Translations under genes and position numbers: made by a program | Part shown: positions 22,857 through 35,300 of the stretch, piece by piece | Layout: each line of letters begins with the position of its first letter | Numbering within the stretch: position 1 is the first letter of the stretch | The notes under the pieces: generated by a model | The model's database searches: none | Told to the model about the DNA's origin: nothing | The model's input: only the letters and a program-made list of their open reading frames with translations | Assembly: GCA_018806985.1 (NCBI GenBank) | Contig: JADANN010000202.1 | Location: 1,922,001 to 1,986,000, forward strand | Direction of reading: 5' to 3' | DNA length: 64,000 nt | Origin: Angiostrongylus vasorum | Taxonomy: Eukaryota; Nematoda; Chromadorea; Rhabditida; Metastrongylidae

Positions 22857-23136
22857 AAAGGGTAAAGCTGTCGACGTTGATCAATCCCTGAGGGATGTGC
22901 CATGCATTCGACTTCATTAAATATCGTTGGAGGTGCATGCATATCTGGCCTTTACAACCACTCATGGTGGCCTACCGATTTATCGAGCCAATGCTGCTAT
23001 TCTCCCAGGCAAGTCTGGAAGTCTGGTAGCAATTTGTCGATTCTGGAGAGATGGAAGGCTTGGTGAGCCTGAAACCTTGGGACCGATCCCATGTGTTTTG
23101 CAGGGAGCTTTCGACCACTGCGCCACACGCCCACTA
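22857..23136 (-). mobile_element. SINE-A, right half of an inverted pair
   Basis: The complement starts GTGGCGCAGTGG near 23130 and ends in the tail at 22857. Only ~30 bp separates its tail from the tail of the copy at 22530-22825, so the pair forms a tail-to-tail palindrome. Confidence 0.85.
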
Positions 23137-23308
23137 GAAAGCCGGTTTTTGGTTTTGGATAAGTGAATTCGCATTAACTGGAGTTTCACGCTGTTTCGTT
23201 CTCGTTCGTTTGCTATTAGGTTGTTTCAGCAGTGATTTCCAAATTTTCTTCTTCCCATGTAATGGATCAAATTATAGCAATGATTAAGAAAACAATTTTG
23301 CAATATCC

Positions 23309-26300
23309 CTACTTGTCGCCTGACTTCATATCCGAATGAAGCGTGAAGATGTACAGCGAAACCAACGGGAACTGGCACAAGTAGAGAAGATAGAGGACTG
23401 CATCCATGTAAAGATACATGACGAGCCCAGACGTCGTGGACCTCAAATTGGAAGTCGTTCACCACGGTCTTACCAATTTCTCATCTATTGTTTCATATTC
23501 TTAACAATTGAAAAAATATTAATACTGAAGACTTTTAAAGCACAATGTTCTTCGTTTTACAAAGTACCTCTTCTAATGGGTTGTTCTATAATTATAATAT
23601 GCATTTTCGTTGTGTCATATTTGAACTAATGAAAAAAGGCAAGTAATTTTCATATGAACTAGCTTTCCATGTTCTGCCAATCCTTACAAACTTTCTATTG
23701 CGTTCTCAGCCTACTAACTGCCATCCAAGAAGGTCTTCTACTTTTGCGTGTGGGTTTGACTGACAATTAACGGTTTTACTCTTCCCAAAAATGTTAAATG
23801 CTCTTCGAATTGACCCTGGGTACAATCCTCATATAGTTCTATAAATTTCCAAGAACATAAACCGTCGGCGACATTTTTTATTCCAACAAACAAGTATGTT
23901 AGCAAATTGCTGACAGCGGAGGAAAGGCGGAATTTGCTGATTCGATCCGTGGTCGGACCAGCGACCATGCTTACAATGTACAGCATCTCTAACCAAAGCG
24001 CTTTCCATCTGGCTTAGAAAAAAATCTCGGAACCTTTTTAACTTTTATTCACTGCCTACCAATTTTTTTCATGGCACGATCATCTTTGTCACCTGCAGTC
24101 TCGCTTACTGTTGACTCGAGCGAGAGCGAGTAAATCTTCAATTTTTTCCCTGTTGCCTACAGTAGTACTCACGAAGGTTATGGGGACTCCTTGAACATCG
24201 CTGGAGTTATGGTGAGAAACTCTGACAATCGGATCGGTGGTTTTCCAGCAATACATTTGACATCGCGAAAAAATCGAGTCACTAACGACTGTTGTCCATC
24301 CCTTGATGTTCATAAGTATTGCATCCCATGCCCACCTTATCTCCGACAGTTTGGTGCAAAGAACGGTGTATTTGATTTTTGATCGTTCACGTAGAACAGA
24401 GCTTTGGATCCCTTTCTCCACTTGTGTGATACGGGGTACTCCTAGCACCGTCCTTTCGACGGAGCTCTCTTGAACGATTAGTGATTTCTCATCCTGCATA
24501 CAGAGCGACCAAGTTTCTGACGCATACGTTAAGACAGAAAGAATCGTGCAGTCGAAAAGGTGGGCACGGAGTCGGATGTTCTTTGTTCTCTTCACTACTT
24601 CCTCGATGCCCTTGAAAGCTCCCCAAGCCGCTCGTTTCCTTCTGCTCAGCTCTGGAGCTAAGTCGTTCAACATGTTGATTTCCCGACCTAGATAGACATA
24701 ACTGGAGCGTTCGGGGATATTCATTAAGTTTGGCGTGAATAGGTTGTACGTAACCAAATCACTCCTCATTAACATTGCTTTTGCGAGATCTAGTTGAAGA
24801 TCATTTTTTCCGTTGGCTTTATCAAAGTCGGCAAGCATTTGTTCCTCTTTTTAATGTTTGCTGTTATAATAACGATGTCATTAGCAAAGCATGGTGTAAT
24901 TGCCCGCCATCGATTTTCACTCCCATGTTGTCCCGTTCCAGTGTTCGCAAGACGTTCTCGTGGGTGACGGCAAAAAAATTTTTGCAAGAAGGTGTCGCCT
25001 TGTCTAACCCCCTCCTTTGACCTCGATGTTAATATCGTTACAGAGTAGTGATATTTTGGTTGTGATTTTGCATAGCTCACGAAGAATCTTTATACATGAG
25101 TAGGGACGGGTTGTTTGCACAGTGCTTCTATGGCTGCTTCTATCTCTACTGAGTGAAAAGCTTTCCTGAAACCGATAGAAATGAGGCAGAGCGGTCTATT
25201 ACACCCTCGCAATACTTCAGCGACTCTTGTTTTCGTGTGGATGTGGTCCACCGTACTGAAACCTTTTAGAAGCCCTGCCGGCTCACATGGCTGTCCTTCG
25301 TCCAGTGCTCTGACAATCATGTTTAGGATGATTCGAGTGAAAAGAACGTGAACTTTTGGTTCTCGATTAGGAACCTATCCGCCACCTGTGGTTGCCTCGC
25401 GACTAACGCGCATGAGATTCTTTTTGTGAGGGAGATTCGTAGCATGGCAGGATGTGGTGTGAAGGACAAGCACAACTATGCATACACCTGAGTAAAACTC
25501 GGAACCTCACTTCGGCTTTGAGCACGCAATTACGCTTTTCGATGATTCATGTGTTATCCACCAAATTAATGGACGGAGGCCCCTACTTTGGTTGTTTTTT
25601 TCCGCTTTTTTCAAATAGAGGTTAAAAAGACTGTGGTTTCGACTACAGTCTCGGCTTAACTGGCTTTAATGACTGATCATTCTCGTTGATGGGTGCTTGC
25701 TGATAGCACTGTTAAAGCAAAAATCGACTGAGGGAGATAAATCCAATGCTTCGGTTGGTGTGGTGGGTAGCAAATGAACCTCCGGAAGTGGTAATCTCAA
25801 GTTCGAAGCCTACTGACATCCCAAATTTTAGTACGCTTTGGAAAAGTGGAAGTCGTCTTCACATAGAACCTATGAAGATAATTTTAATAAATGTTTAGGG
25901 ATGAATAACGAAAGGAAAACACTGAAGAGTGAGCAACGTAGTGGACAGTTGCGATCCGTCGACGGCCTTCTACTGGAACACGAGGCGCGGATGTATAGAA
26001 ACATAATTTGACAATAGGCTCATACTTCTGTACAGTTATGAATGAAAACAGTAGAAAAGTTGAACTCACTGCAATGAATAGACTTCGTCGATGAGCTGCA
26101 ACGTGTAGTATGGAGCATTGAGAATCATTTGTACGGTGGCCATAAATAGACACCTCCGGATGGCTCGTTGACGTCGAAAATTTGTCACCTGAAAATTTTG
26201 AGGGTGAACAAGGAAAAAACAGAAGTGCCTATAGCACCAATTTAGATGTTAAAAAAATATTATCGAAACAACACCACAGTGCGAGGTTTCCTAACGAGAT

Positions 26301-29300
26301 GCATGATATGAGAGCGCATAAACAAGGATACTAAAGGCCTTTCTGATTATTGTTGTTGTTCTTCATTTGTGATTGTAGAAAGACACACTTCCTCAGTAGA
26401 CGAAAGTAACCGTAGAATGTATTGCAGACGGCTTGCGAAAAATTAAGAACGAAATCTAGTTTCAAAGCACTTAAAAGTTTGTCGTAGTTGACGAGATATG
26501 CTTTTCGGGAATACACTCAAGATTACGACAACTAATGTCTCCCTTAGGCTCATGTAGAGCTGTGGTAGGAGACGTCCTGCAATACACCACATGGGACCGA
26601 ACCTCGCGCCTTAGGTTTACCAAGCCTAAGAGCCACAGTCTATACGTACTCTTCGCATCTCGTGATACATCTTACTTTCAAGATGAAAAAAATCCAGGAG
26701 CAGCAGAGGATGCTGTGCACAACCATCCATTCGAGGGAAGGCAACCGAAGAGATCTTCGTAAGCGTCATCCGATGCACTCGTTGAGTGCACTCTACTAGT
26801 TGTTTACGAAGGCTATCCTACAGTGCATATCAAGGAATTTCAATGAAGAACACCCACTTGAGCAAGTAAGATTTCAACAGGGATTACGCTAAGTAAACCA
26901 CATCCAAACCGTTTCTCGGGTCATGGAAGTTTGCGATTTCCTGAGAAAACACAAATGGAAAACGTGCTGGGGCAGCACGAGCCGAGAAGATTGCCGATCG
27001 GAGTAGAAAATGAGTTTCATCTCAGTCATCGAAAAAGTGGTGGAGAAAAAACGCGAAGCTTATTCATTCCAGAGGCACGAGTGTTAAACGTCGATGAATA
27101 AGCTCTACGGTAGCAGGCTAATAGAGTTTTTGTACCGGAGTGTTCTATTATGCCAACAGAACGGCGTTCGCTTCGACTTTGCCAGGCGATTTTCGTAATC
27201 AGTGATGGTAAAAACAAAAGATGGGTGGTATTCCTGATAATGTTCTATAGAACAGAGTGTAGGTGTTAGAATTCAGAATTGTATAAGCCGGGTTACAATT
27301 TGGACAGGCAGCCAAATGCCATTATGTCATCTAGGATTATGTCTGCTTGCTCAGCTATCGGCCTTACTAGAACAGTGCTTTTTTGTATAGTGAGAAAATT
27401 GGATCCTAAATAAGACTGTATAGCTGAGAAGGTTAGTGCAGAAATCTTTCGGTGCTAATTCTGCACAGCTAGAAGAATCCTGTCATCGATTTTTCAATAT
27501 TGAGACGGACGAATTACATTTGAATTGATCTTCTGCCGGCAATTTTTCAGAACGTGCCGTTTTCGAGCATGGTCGAACCGTTCGTCTGCCTAAGTCGTTG
27601 CAGCTCCCTTTGCAGACACCTTCTCTATCTGACTTCGATTGAATCTTATTTGGTTTACGTTTCGAAGTCTTCATCTCAGGCTCTGAATAAGATGAAGACT
27701 ACGAAAAGTTAGCCGAATAAAGCTATATTGTCAACTTCGTGTAAGTTCAACAATTTGAAAGCATTTGATTATTTTACCACCGAGGTTAAATGGCGGTCGG
27801 TTCTAGAATTCTTATTTGGTTTGTCAGTTATTTATGAAAAGGGTTCCGCGAAGAACCTTTTCATCGTATAGAACTCGTTTGTTCTATGTTAGGTGATGAC
27901 TGCTTTTTTCCAGTTTGTGGCTGAATTAGATCGTTGCACGTATGAGGCATGATTCGTTTTAAATGAATTCTCCCTGGAAATGGCGTGCAATGGGAAGGAG
28001 GTCAATTGGACGACTATCATTTTATTTCGGTCTTCCATTCCATAATTATCGATTTCAAAAAAGGCAGAAGGAAAAGGCATTGTTCCAGTGCCTGTAGGGC
28101 TCTTGTGAATGGGTTAATTTGGCTGCAATAGCGGCTAAAAAACGTGAAGTATAAACTTCGCGTGCAAAATGCTCAAGCCACTGAATCGCTTGCTTTGTCT
28201 TGAGCTTTGTCACAACGTTCGCGTTCCCTGTAGGTTAAACAGTCACCGATTAAATGCATCAAAAGGTTCAGCAACGTTTCAGTAGTTTGTTAATAAGGTA
28301 GCGGTAATTTCCAGAATTGATTTACTCTGTGCTGGACCAGCAGATGGAAATATCAAATCCCATAAACTACTGTAGGAATGAATCTTGGTTGCTTATCTCA
28401 TTTTCGATGCTCAGGAACACCTTTATTAATGGCGAGGCGAAAAACTATTGCGAGCGTCGTATGTGGTAAATAAGAGTCTCATCAAGGCAATAAACCCCTC
28501 TTTCAACAAGATAACATCAATACAGATCATAGATTGCTTTAAAATGAACAAATCTGCATGAAGTCAGTGATATGAAGTATCGTCTTTCTAATAGCTCGTT
28601 TAAACTAGGCTGCTGATAATATAGCCATAATTTTTTCAGAAACAATGAAAGCTATATCACGATCACGATGCAGGCTCGAAATCGCCCCGGCGTTATCAAG
28701 CCTCTCAACCCTCAGGAGAAGGGAAATTGGTACCAGACTTGTCTGGTAACATTGACTCCCTGCAATTCAAGTAGGGAACGCTCTAGCTCGGCTGTCCCAG
28801 GACTCCAGAGAGACGCGACCTGCATTAAACAGCATTCGTAAAAACACCGAAAATCCTCAGGCAATCGCCGAATCCATGCGCGAAAAGTTGAGGGGCCAAA
28901 GTGGACAGTGGATGCGAGGAAGGGATGCGAATACAAGAAGTATTGGGATCAGCAGAATAGATGTGAAGAAGGGTCATGGGAATCTTTTTCTTAAAACAGA
29001 AGCCATTTTTGTTACAGAAAAAAGTACGTAATAAATGGATGGCTATCAAAAAGTGGGAACTCACTCGAATACTTTCTCTGGATTGTATCTTGAGTCCCAC
29101 AAAAGACTCTTTGAATACGCTTCGATTACTCACCAAGTCACTCGACAAAACCGCAAACCTTCAAAGAAAACTTGCAAGTGGTTTTTTTCTTCGAGAATTT
29201 GTACCGAAAGGAAATGTTCATATTCACTTATAACTAACTTCTTACTACTATTATAGCAGGAAAGAACAAGAAGGTCGGCAATCAATGTGCACACGAACGG

Positions 29301-32300
29301 ACACACATAAGTGATGAGAGCTTCGAACAGTGCCACCCACTTGTAACCTTCATCACTGAAACAGTCATATTCATTCCAAATTACGAAGTGAAACCCCTTA
29401 CATCAGAATGAGACTATAATTTCAGTACTGAAAATATTTCTTTATACTTGATAGTCGACACTTGTTACTCGAACGGCCCATCTTCACTGGTTGTGCGGGC
29501 CCCAGCATAATCACCATTTTTCGGAGATTCCATTGTGGTTCCCTGGAATCCCGAGATCAGCTTGGCCAAAGTCTGCCCCAAGCCTTCACCACCACGGGCA
29601 GTCGTAGCCTTTGTGGATCAAAGAGAGTTTTGCCACTATGCGACTTTGATACCAGGACGGTGGTGGATCCCGGTATTGGTTTACTCTTAGTTAAGCTTCC
29701 TGATGAAAACGCCGGACTCCTTCTCAGCTTGGGAGACCCTGCTGTACATTGCAGTCCGACATCCAGGAACACCTCCCAGCCACGATGAGGCGGTAAGCCG
29801 TTGGGAGGATTTCTTTATAAAAGCTGTAATATTTTCTAAATCTATTTGAAAGAATCAAACTACAACAACAACGTTCTAATATGACAAATTTATTGGAAAT
29901 TTTGAGAGTGTTGATTGGTCATCAAGAAAGTTGGTGACCTTAAGCGTTCTAAATACCACAGCTTTTGTGGGTGTGAAAATTTTAACTGTGAGAGTTCTTC
30001 TGTCCTCATTGCCTAGAGAGTAACACAACTGTCAACAGAGGATTTCTGAACGGATTGATTGGTAGCGCAAAGCAATTCGAATGTCACAAGAAGGAATTAT
30101 TTCCTCATCAGTTCCTCTTCTGAATTCCTACATAAGAGTCACATTCAAGTACATTTATCACATAAACAGAGGAAGGTTACGGAATATCGTAATAGTGCTC
30201 TGACATACCTCATTATTGTGGTATCCCTTTCACATGTGACGGCTATCACACCTTCACCGATACTTACATATCTTTCGGTCACCAGAACGAGTGGCCAACT
30301 CTAAAAAGATAGCATGTTAACAAAGAATTTGGTTTAGTGAGAAAATCGAAAACGGTGCCAATGGCAAATTTGTATGAGGTTAAATATTTCTTTTCACGCG
30401 ATCCATTCACTTTTAAGATGATGGTCTTAAGGGCACTCCAGTGACTGGCTAGATTTCCAATCATAGACTGTTGTTGGATTCGCAATTGAACTCTGCCCAT
30501 GATCTCCTAATGTAGCCAGTAAGAAAAAAAAGCCCTTTTTCCGTATGTATGTTAGGTAGGGTGGTATGTCTGTGTGTTGTCCAACGACACAAATAAATAA
30601 TAATAAAAAATAAAGCTCTCGACGTTGATCAATCCCTGAGGAATGCGCCTTGCAGTCGACTTCATCAGGTATCGTTCGGAGGTGACTGAATGCATATCTG
30701 GCCTGTAAGATGACTCGCGGTGGCCTACCGATGCATTGAGCCAGTGCTGCCATCCTCCCGTTACAACAATTTGCTGATACTGGAGAATGAAGGGGTTGGT
30801 GCGTCAGGGTGCGGGGATCGATCCCATGTGTGAGTTGCAAAGCGCCTCTGACCACCGCGCCACACGCGCCCTTGTCCGGCAATATAGTGTTGTTAAATCC
30901 TTCAGTTTAAACCGATAACGTCGTCTTTGCACAGTAGTGGAATTAGCGTTTTAAAGTTGCCGTTTACTCAATGAAAGATCTTTTTTGCTGAGCAAAAACA
31001 TCACGGTTGGTCGGAGCTTGCAGGACCAAATCTATTTCAGTCGAGTAGAAGGCTTAGTATAATCCAGTGAAAATGCTGGGAACCCTGCATGTTTGCTGTC
31101 TGTCTATGCCGACGCATTCCATTGCAATCGCAATCTTCTGTAGAAGATGGCGCTTCAAAAAATTTATGAACGATGGACTGCAGGTAAGTAGGATAATAGC
31201 AGGCAATATCTTGCCAGTTGTGCATTAGTACGGCATTACTAATCTTTGCATTGATTAAGAACAATACATCCTCACAGGTAACGTGTGAAAGGCCGAGTTA
31301 GCATATTTATGACGAGTAGCGATGAGTTTTTCAGATGGTTAGGCTTGATTCTACCAGGAGCGAATGTTGCGTAGTTCTTCATCAACGAAATAGCATGTCG
31401 GAATCAAGAAGGGGAACTACTCGGACGATTTATTCCTGTTCCTTTAATTGCGAGCTGAACGTGAGGACGTGGCTGTCGGAGACATCAGAAGAGAGATCAG
31501 AAGAGAGTCCTCGTGGAAGCAGAGTTTCTGAAATTCTACGTGCGTGGCTAATGCTCGCCGCTTTATGCTATGCGTTGAGGCAGAGTCCTCCAAGTTATTT
31601 ATAAATTTCCGGCTTTTTTGCTTCTATTGTGAAAATGTTGGATAACTCAATCGTGCTCTTCATTCATGTTGCCGACGAGGGTACCATCACACAAGCTGGC
31701 CAAAAACTGGAGAAATCTCAATTCCTATGAAAATTAACTTCACACATTGAATTTTGTGACTTTCGGCCTCACACACCAAGAATTTTGCCTGTTCAAAGAT
31801 GTGGTGATACCGTGGAATTTTGTTGAGCAGCAGCGACACCACGAACAAAGAATTGAATTGTTGACGATGATTTCGGCTTTTATTCCCTGTATTAAGTGCT
31901 CCTGAGATTTAATGTCTGGTTTCAACTTAAAATAAATTTGCCAATCGAAATAAAACTACTCTAAATATTTTTGTCAACGAAAAACAACTTTATTTGTACC
32001 CGTTCCAAAAAGGTTTTAGCCTTTTTTGAGGTGATGTTGTTGAAAGCAGTTTTGGCCTCGGCTTGCATTGGTTTGCATGGGTCTTCATAGTCGCATCGAG
32101 AGAAGCGCCGAAACGTCAGCCCATTAAAAATTTCTTAACAACCTCGGGTAAGCTGAGGAACACATCGATTACTCGTCCCTAGGTTAAACGACGGATTAGT
32201 GCCTTCACTCATGGCTATTGTTAGGAATGGGTAGGTATAGAGAGCAAGGAAGTAGAATTTGGACGATGGAAGGCAGCAACATATGGTAGGTAGTCTCAAA

Positions 32301-35300
32301 TACAGCTGCATACCCTTAGAAGGTATAAAGCGGCCTCTTCTATAATACTGCCTTCTTCTTAACACCTCATACCCTCCTATTATCGAAGAATTACTTATTC
32401 GTGAAACAGCAGCAAGTCCGAAATTAGCCGCTGTCCTTTTTGCCCGGGTCAAAATTGGGCGTTGGCATTAATCATTGTAAACCTGATTGGTGTGTCTTGA
32501 GTACACTTTATATTTTGGGAAAGTGAGTGCTTTTATCCTTCTGGAGAAGTCTGGCAGTCTGTCAATTTCATAGAATTCAATTTGAGCCTCAGTCAATTTC
32601 GAATCAAGGAATGGGCCAGCCTTTAGGATCGAACCAATGACTACGAGTGTATTGCAAGGCAGCCCTAACCACTGAACTGCATTCTCCTTTACTCTTAGCG
32701 ATAATGATAATAATTTATCTGTAAGCAGTCCCTCTAAAGGCCACTTTTTTCCACATTGAGAAATCAGAAAGGGCTTTAATGACTAGTGCAACAAAAGATA
32801 TTAGAGAGAGAATCGTAATTAGTTTTTGGGTGTGATTCGAAAACAAATGCGTTAGAAGCTCCAAGGAGAAAATCCCGAGGAATTCTACTTGTTGATTTTT
32901 GGATGACTCCATCTTTTTAGTTGACACGGTGGATATAACTTGATGATAAACATCATTACTCAACCTACACCCGTATCAACTGACTCTTCGATCGTAGAAA
33001 AAAAGTATGGAATTCTAGCGACTTTGTGAAATGTTCCACATAACGAAAGAGGGTTGATGACTGGTAAATAAAGCATCTTTTCGTTAATATTATTGTCGCT
33101 CAAATTATTTTTTTTCATCCACGAATTGTCTCTACCCTTGTTGTATTTTCCCCGTATTCCATAAATCTCTCCCAGTTGGTGTTTACAGTCAGAGTAGAAG
33201 CATAGGAAATGTAGGGTGTGTTTGAAAAAATCGATTGCCAGTTAACATGGATCTATAATGGACAAACCAGAGCACATACAGCGCTGTAGTTAGAAGCGCC
33301 CTGCGTTACATAAACGGTCATTGTAACACTCTGTGCTAACCAAACTCTGAATTTCTCTGGATCTGGAAAAGTTGACACCAGATTTGTCTGGATGAATAAA
33401 ACACTGACTTAATGCATCGCTGGACATCGTAAGTCATTGCAGTCCTCCAATATTTCAGCTCGTTCCTTCAACCTGTGTCACAACTAGACCATGCCTCCCT
33501 GCATGCTCCGGTGTTGTGAAATGGCTCCTAGACTACTTCGGCAGAATAAACCGCTTAAAACATCGGTGGGTTCTCACATGGCACTACAGCCCTACAATAC
33601 TTATGTGATGACTTCTCGATTCTGCTCCTCGAACAGACCAAGCTCTTCGTTCATCCGGTTCCACTAAATTGGCATCACAATTGTCTGAGAAGATAAAACA
33701 TTTATTCCATACTGTGATAGATCCCCGCACGTTGGTGCATAGGCCAAATATGCAATATTCAACCACGTGTATGACGCTTAATAAAGTTGAGTGAATGCGG
33801 CATCCCTAAGGGATTGATTAACGCCGAACACCTTATCATCGATGGAACTACAAATAGGAAATCCTCAAGTTCATTTTCTAGTGCGTAATTCTAGAATGCT
33901 CTTTTCTTATCATAATTTTCCTGACGTCGTCTTTGATCTAAATGGCAGCTAAACGAAAAGCATGAAGTTATGATGACGAAGGTAACACGAAGGTAAATTA
34001 GAAACAACCTGTGTGAGGACGGCTAGAATGGCTGTGCTTATGATCAGCTTCTTCGTATTCCACAAAAATCCAAAGAAACCACGTTGATCTCTAAAAGAAA
34101 CCCATTTGCGAAAATATGCTTTGGAAGTTACTATTTCCTATCGATGGGGTATTCAGTAGAACCACTTTCGACTACTATGTGTTGAAATCAATGCATGCCA
34201 TTGCAGAATGTGCTAAATACAGGTGTATGTATTCTATTAAAATTATTTCGTTTTTCGATGATAACTGGCAGTACCGATGCGCTGAATGACAACAAAAATA
34301 TCAGACTTCACCTCAAATTCCTACTTCATGCTGTATTTTGGTCTCAACTTAAGTCACAAATACCTTTATTATTCTAACTACTGTTGAGATTCTAATACTG
34401 TCCCAATGCTGAAATCATAGCGAATTTTTGCTTGGTAGCGATTTTTGCAACGGTATATGCTATACCTTTTCAATGGAAACAGAATAACTACGCATCGCTG
34501 CAGGAACATCACAAGCCACACCCAATTCACGAAACAAGCGGCTGAATTCGAGATGAACAACAGTACTTTGCAAAGAATCGGACCTGAAAAGATACAGTAT
34601 CGACCACCTCGGAACACTTGTTTCAATCCTACCCTTGTTCCTACATATGAAACTCCACCGTTCTCCTTCCCTATCATGTGGAAACACGTGATTGGAGTAG
34701 TTCAGCCATATATGTCATTATATTTTATTGCATTATACTTTATAAAATTGTTTGCCTAAAGCAAATTAATCCTTTATTACAGAGCTTAAGGTTACTAAAT
34801 CACTTTTTATGATGCGATTCCTCATGAAAGGAAATGAGAACAGAAATACGACACCTGGTAAATTCACAATCACGCGCGAAGTTTGGGACAACAGTGCAGC
34901 ACAGTGTTTACGAGTGTTTCCTTTTTCTACAGTCATCAAAAAATAACGCCTTTATGTCATCAATTTTTATTCATTGCCTACTATTTTTTTAATGGCAAGG
35001 CATTTTGTTCACATGTTTCACATAATGCTCTGCCATTAAAAAAATAGTAGGCAGCAAATAAGAATTAACGACGCTGTGATTTATATCATAGCTTCAGCTC
35101 AACTGGCTTCATGCCGATTTGTGCTTTCCAGATCAATCCCGTTGACGGGTGATTGCAGATAGCGCCTATAGGTCAGTAACATGGCTATGAGAAAGGCGAA
35201 ACGAAGGACTGGCATGGTGTTTTGGTGAATGCGTTAGGCCCCAGAAAAGGTAATAGCGTGTTCGGTCCCCACCGCAGACACCAGCGGTCCCGAGTTTCGC

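Noticed and set aside
23738..24008. 82-90 codon - strand frame as the last receptor exon
   Set aside because: The phase fits the TM6 exon, but the segment lacks a proper TM7. The exon at 23309-23441 fits the phase equally and encodes a clear TM7.
26331..26516. - strand frame resembling a TM7-like stretch (NFSQAVCNTFYGYF)
   Set aside because: It lies upstream of the TM6 exon in gene order and has no fitting splice sites.
32715..32963. Hydrophobic - strand frame as the TM4 exon of the receptor
   Set aside because: No acceptor in the required phase; 34009-34090 matches in phase and sequence.
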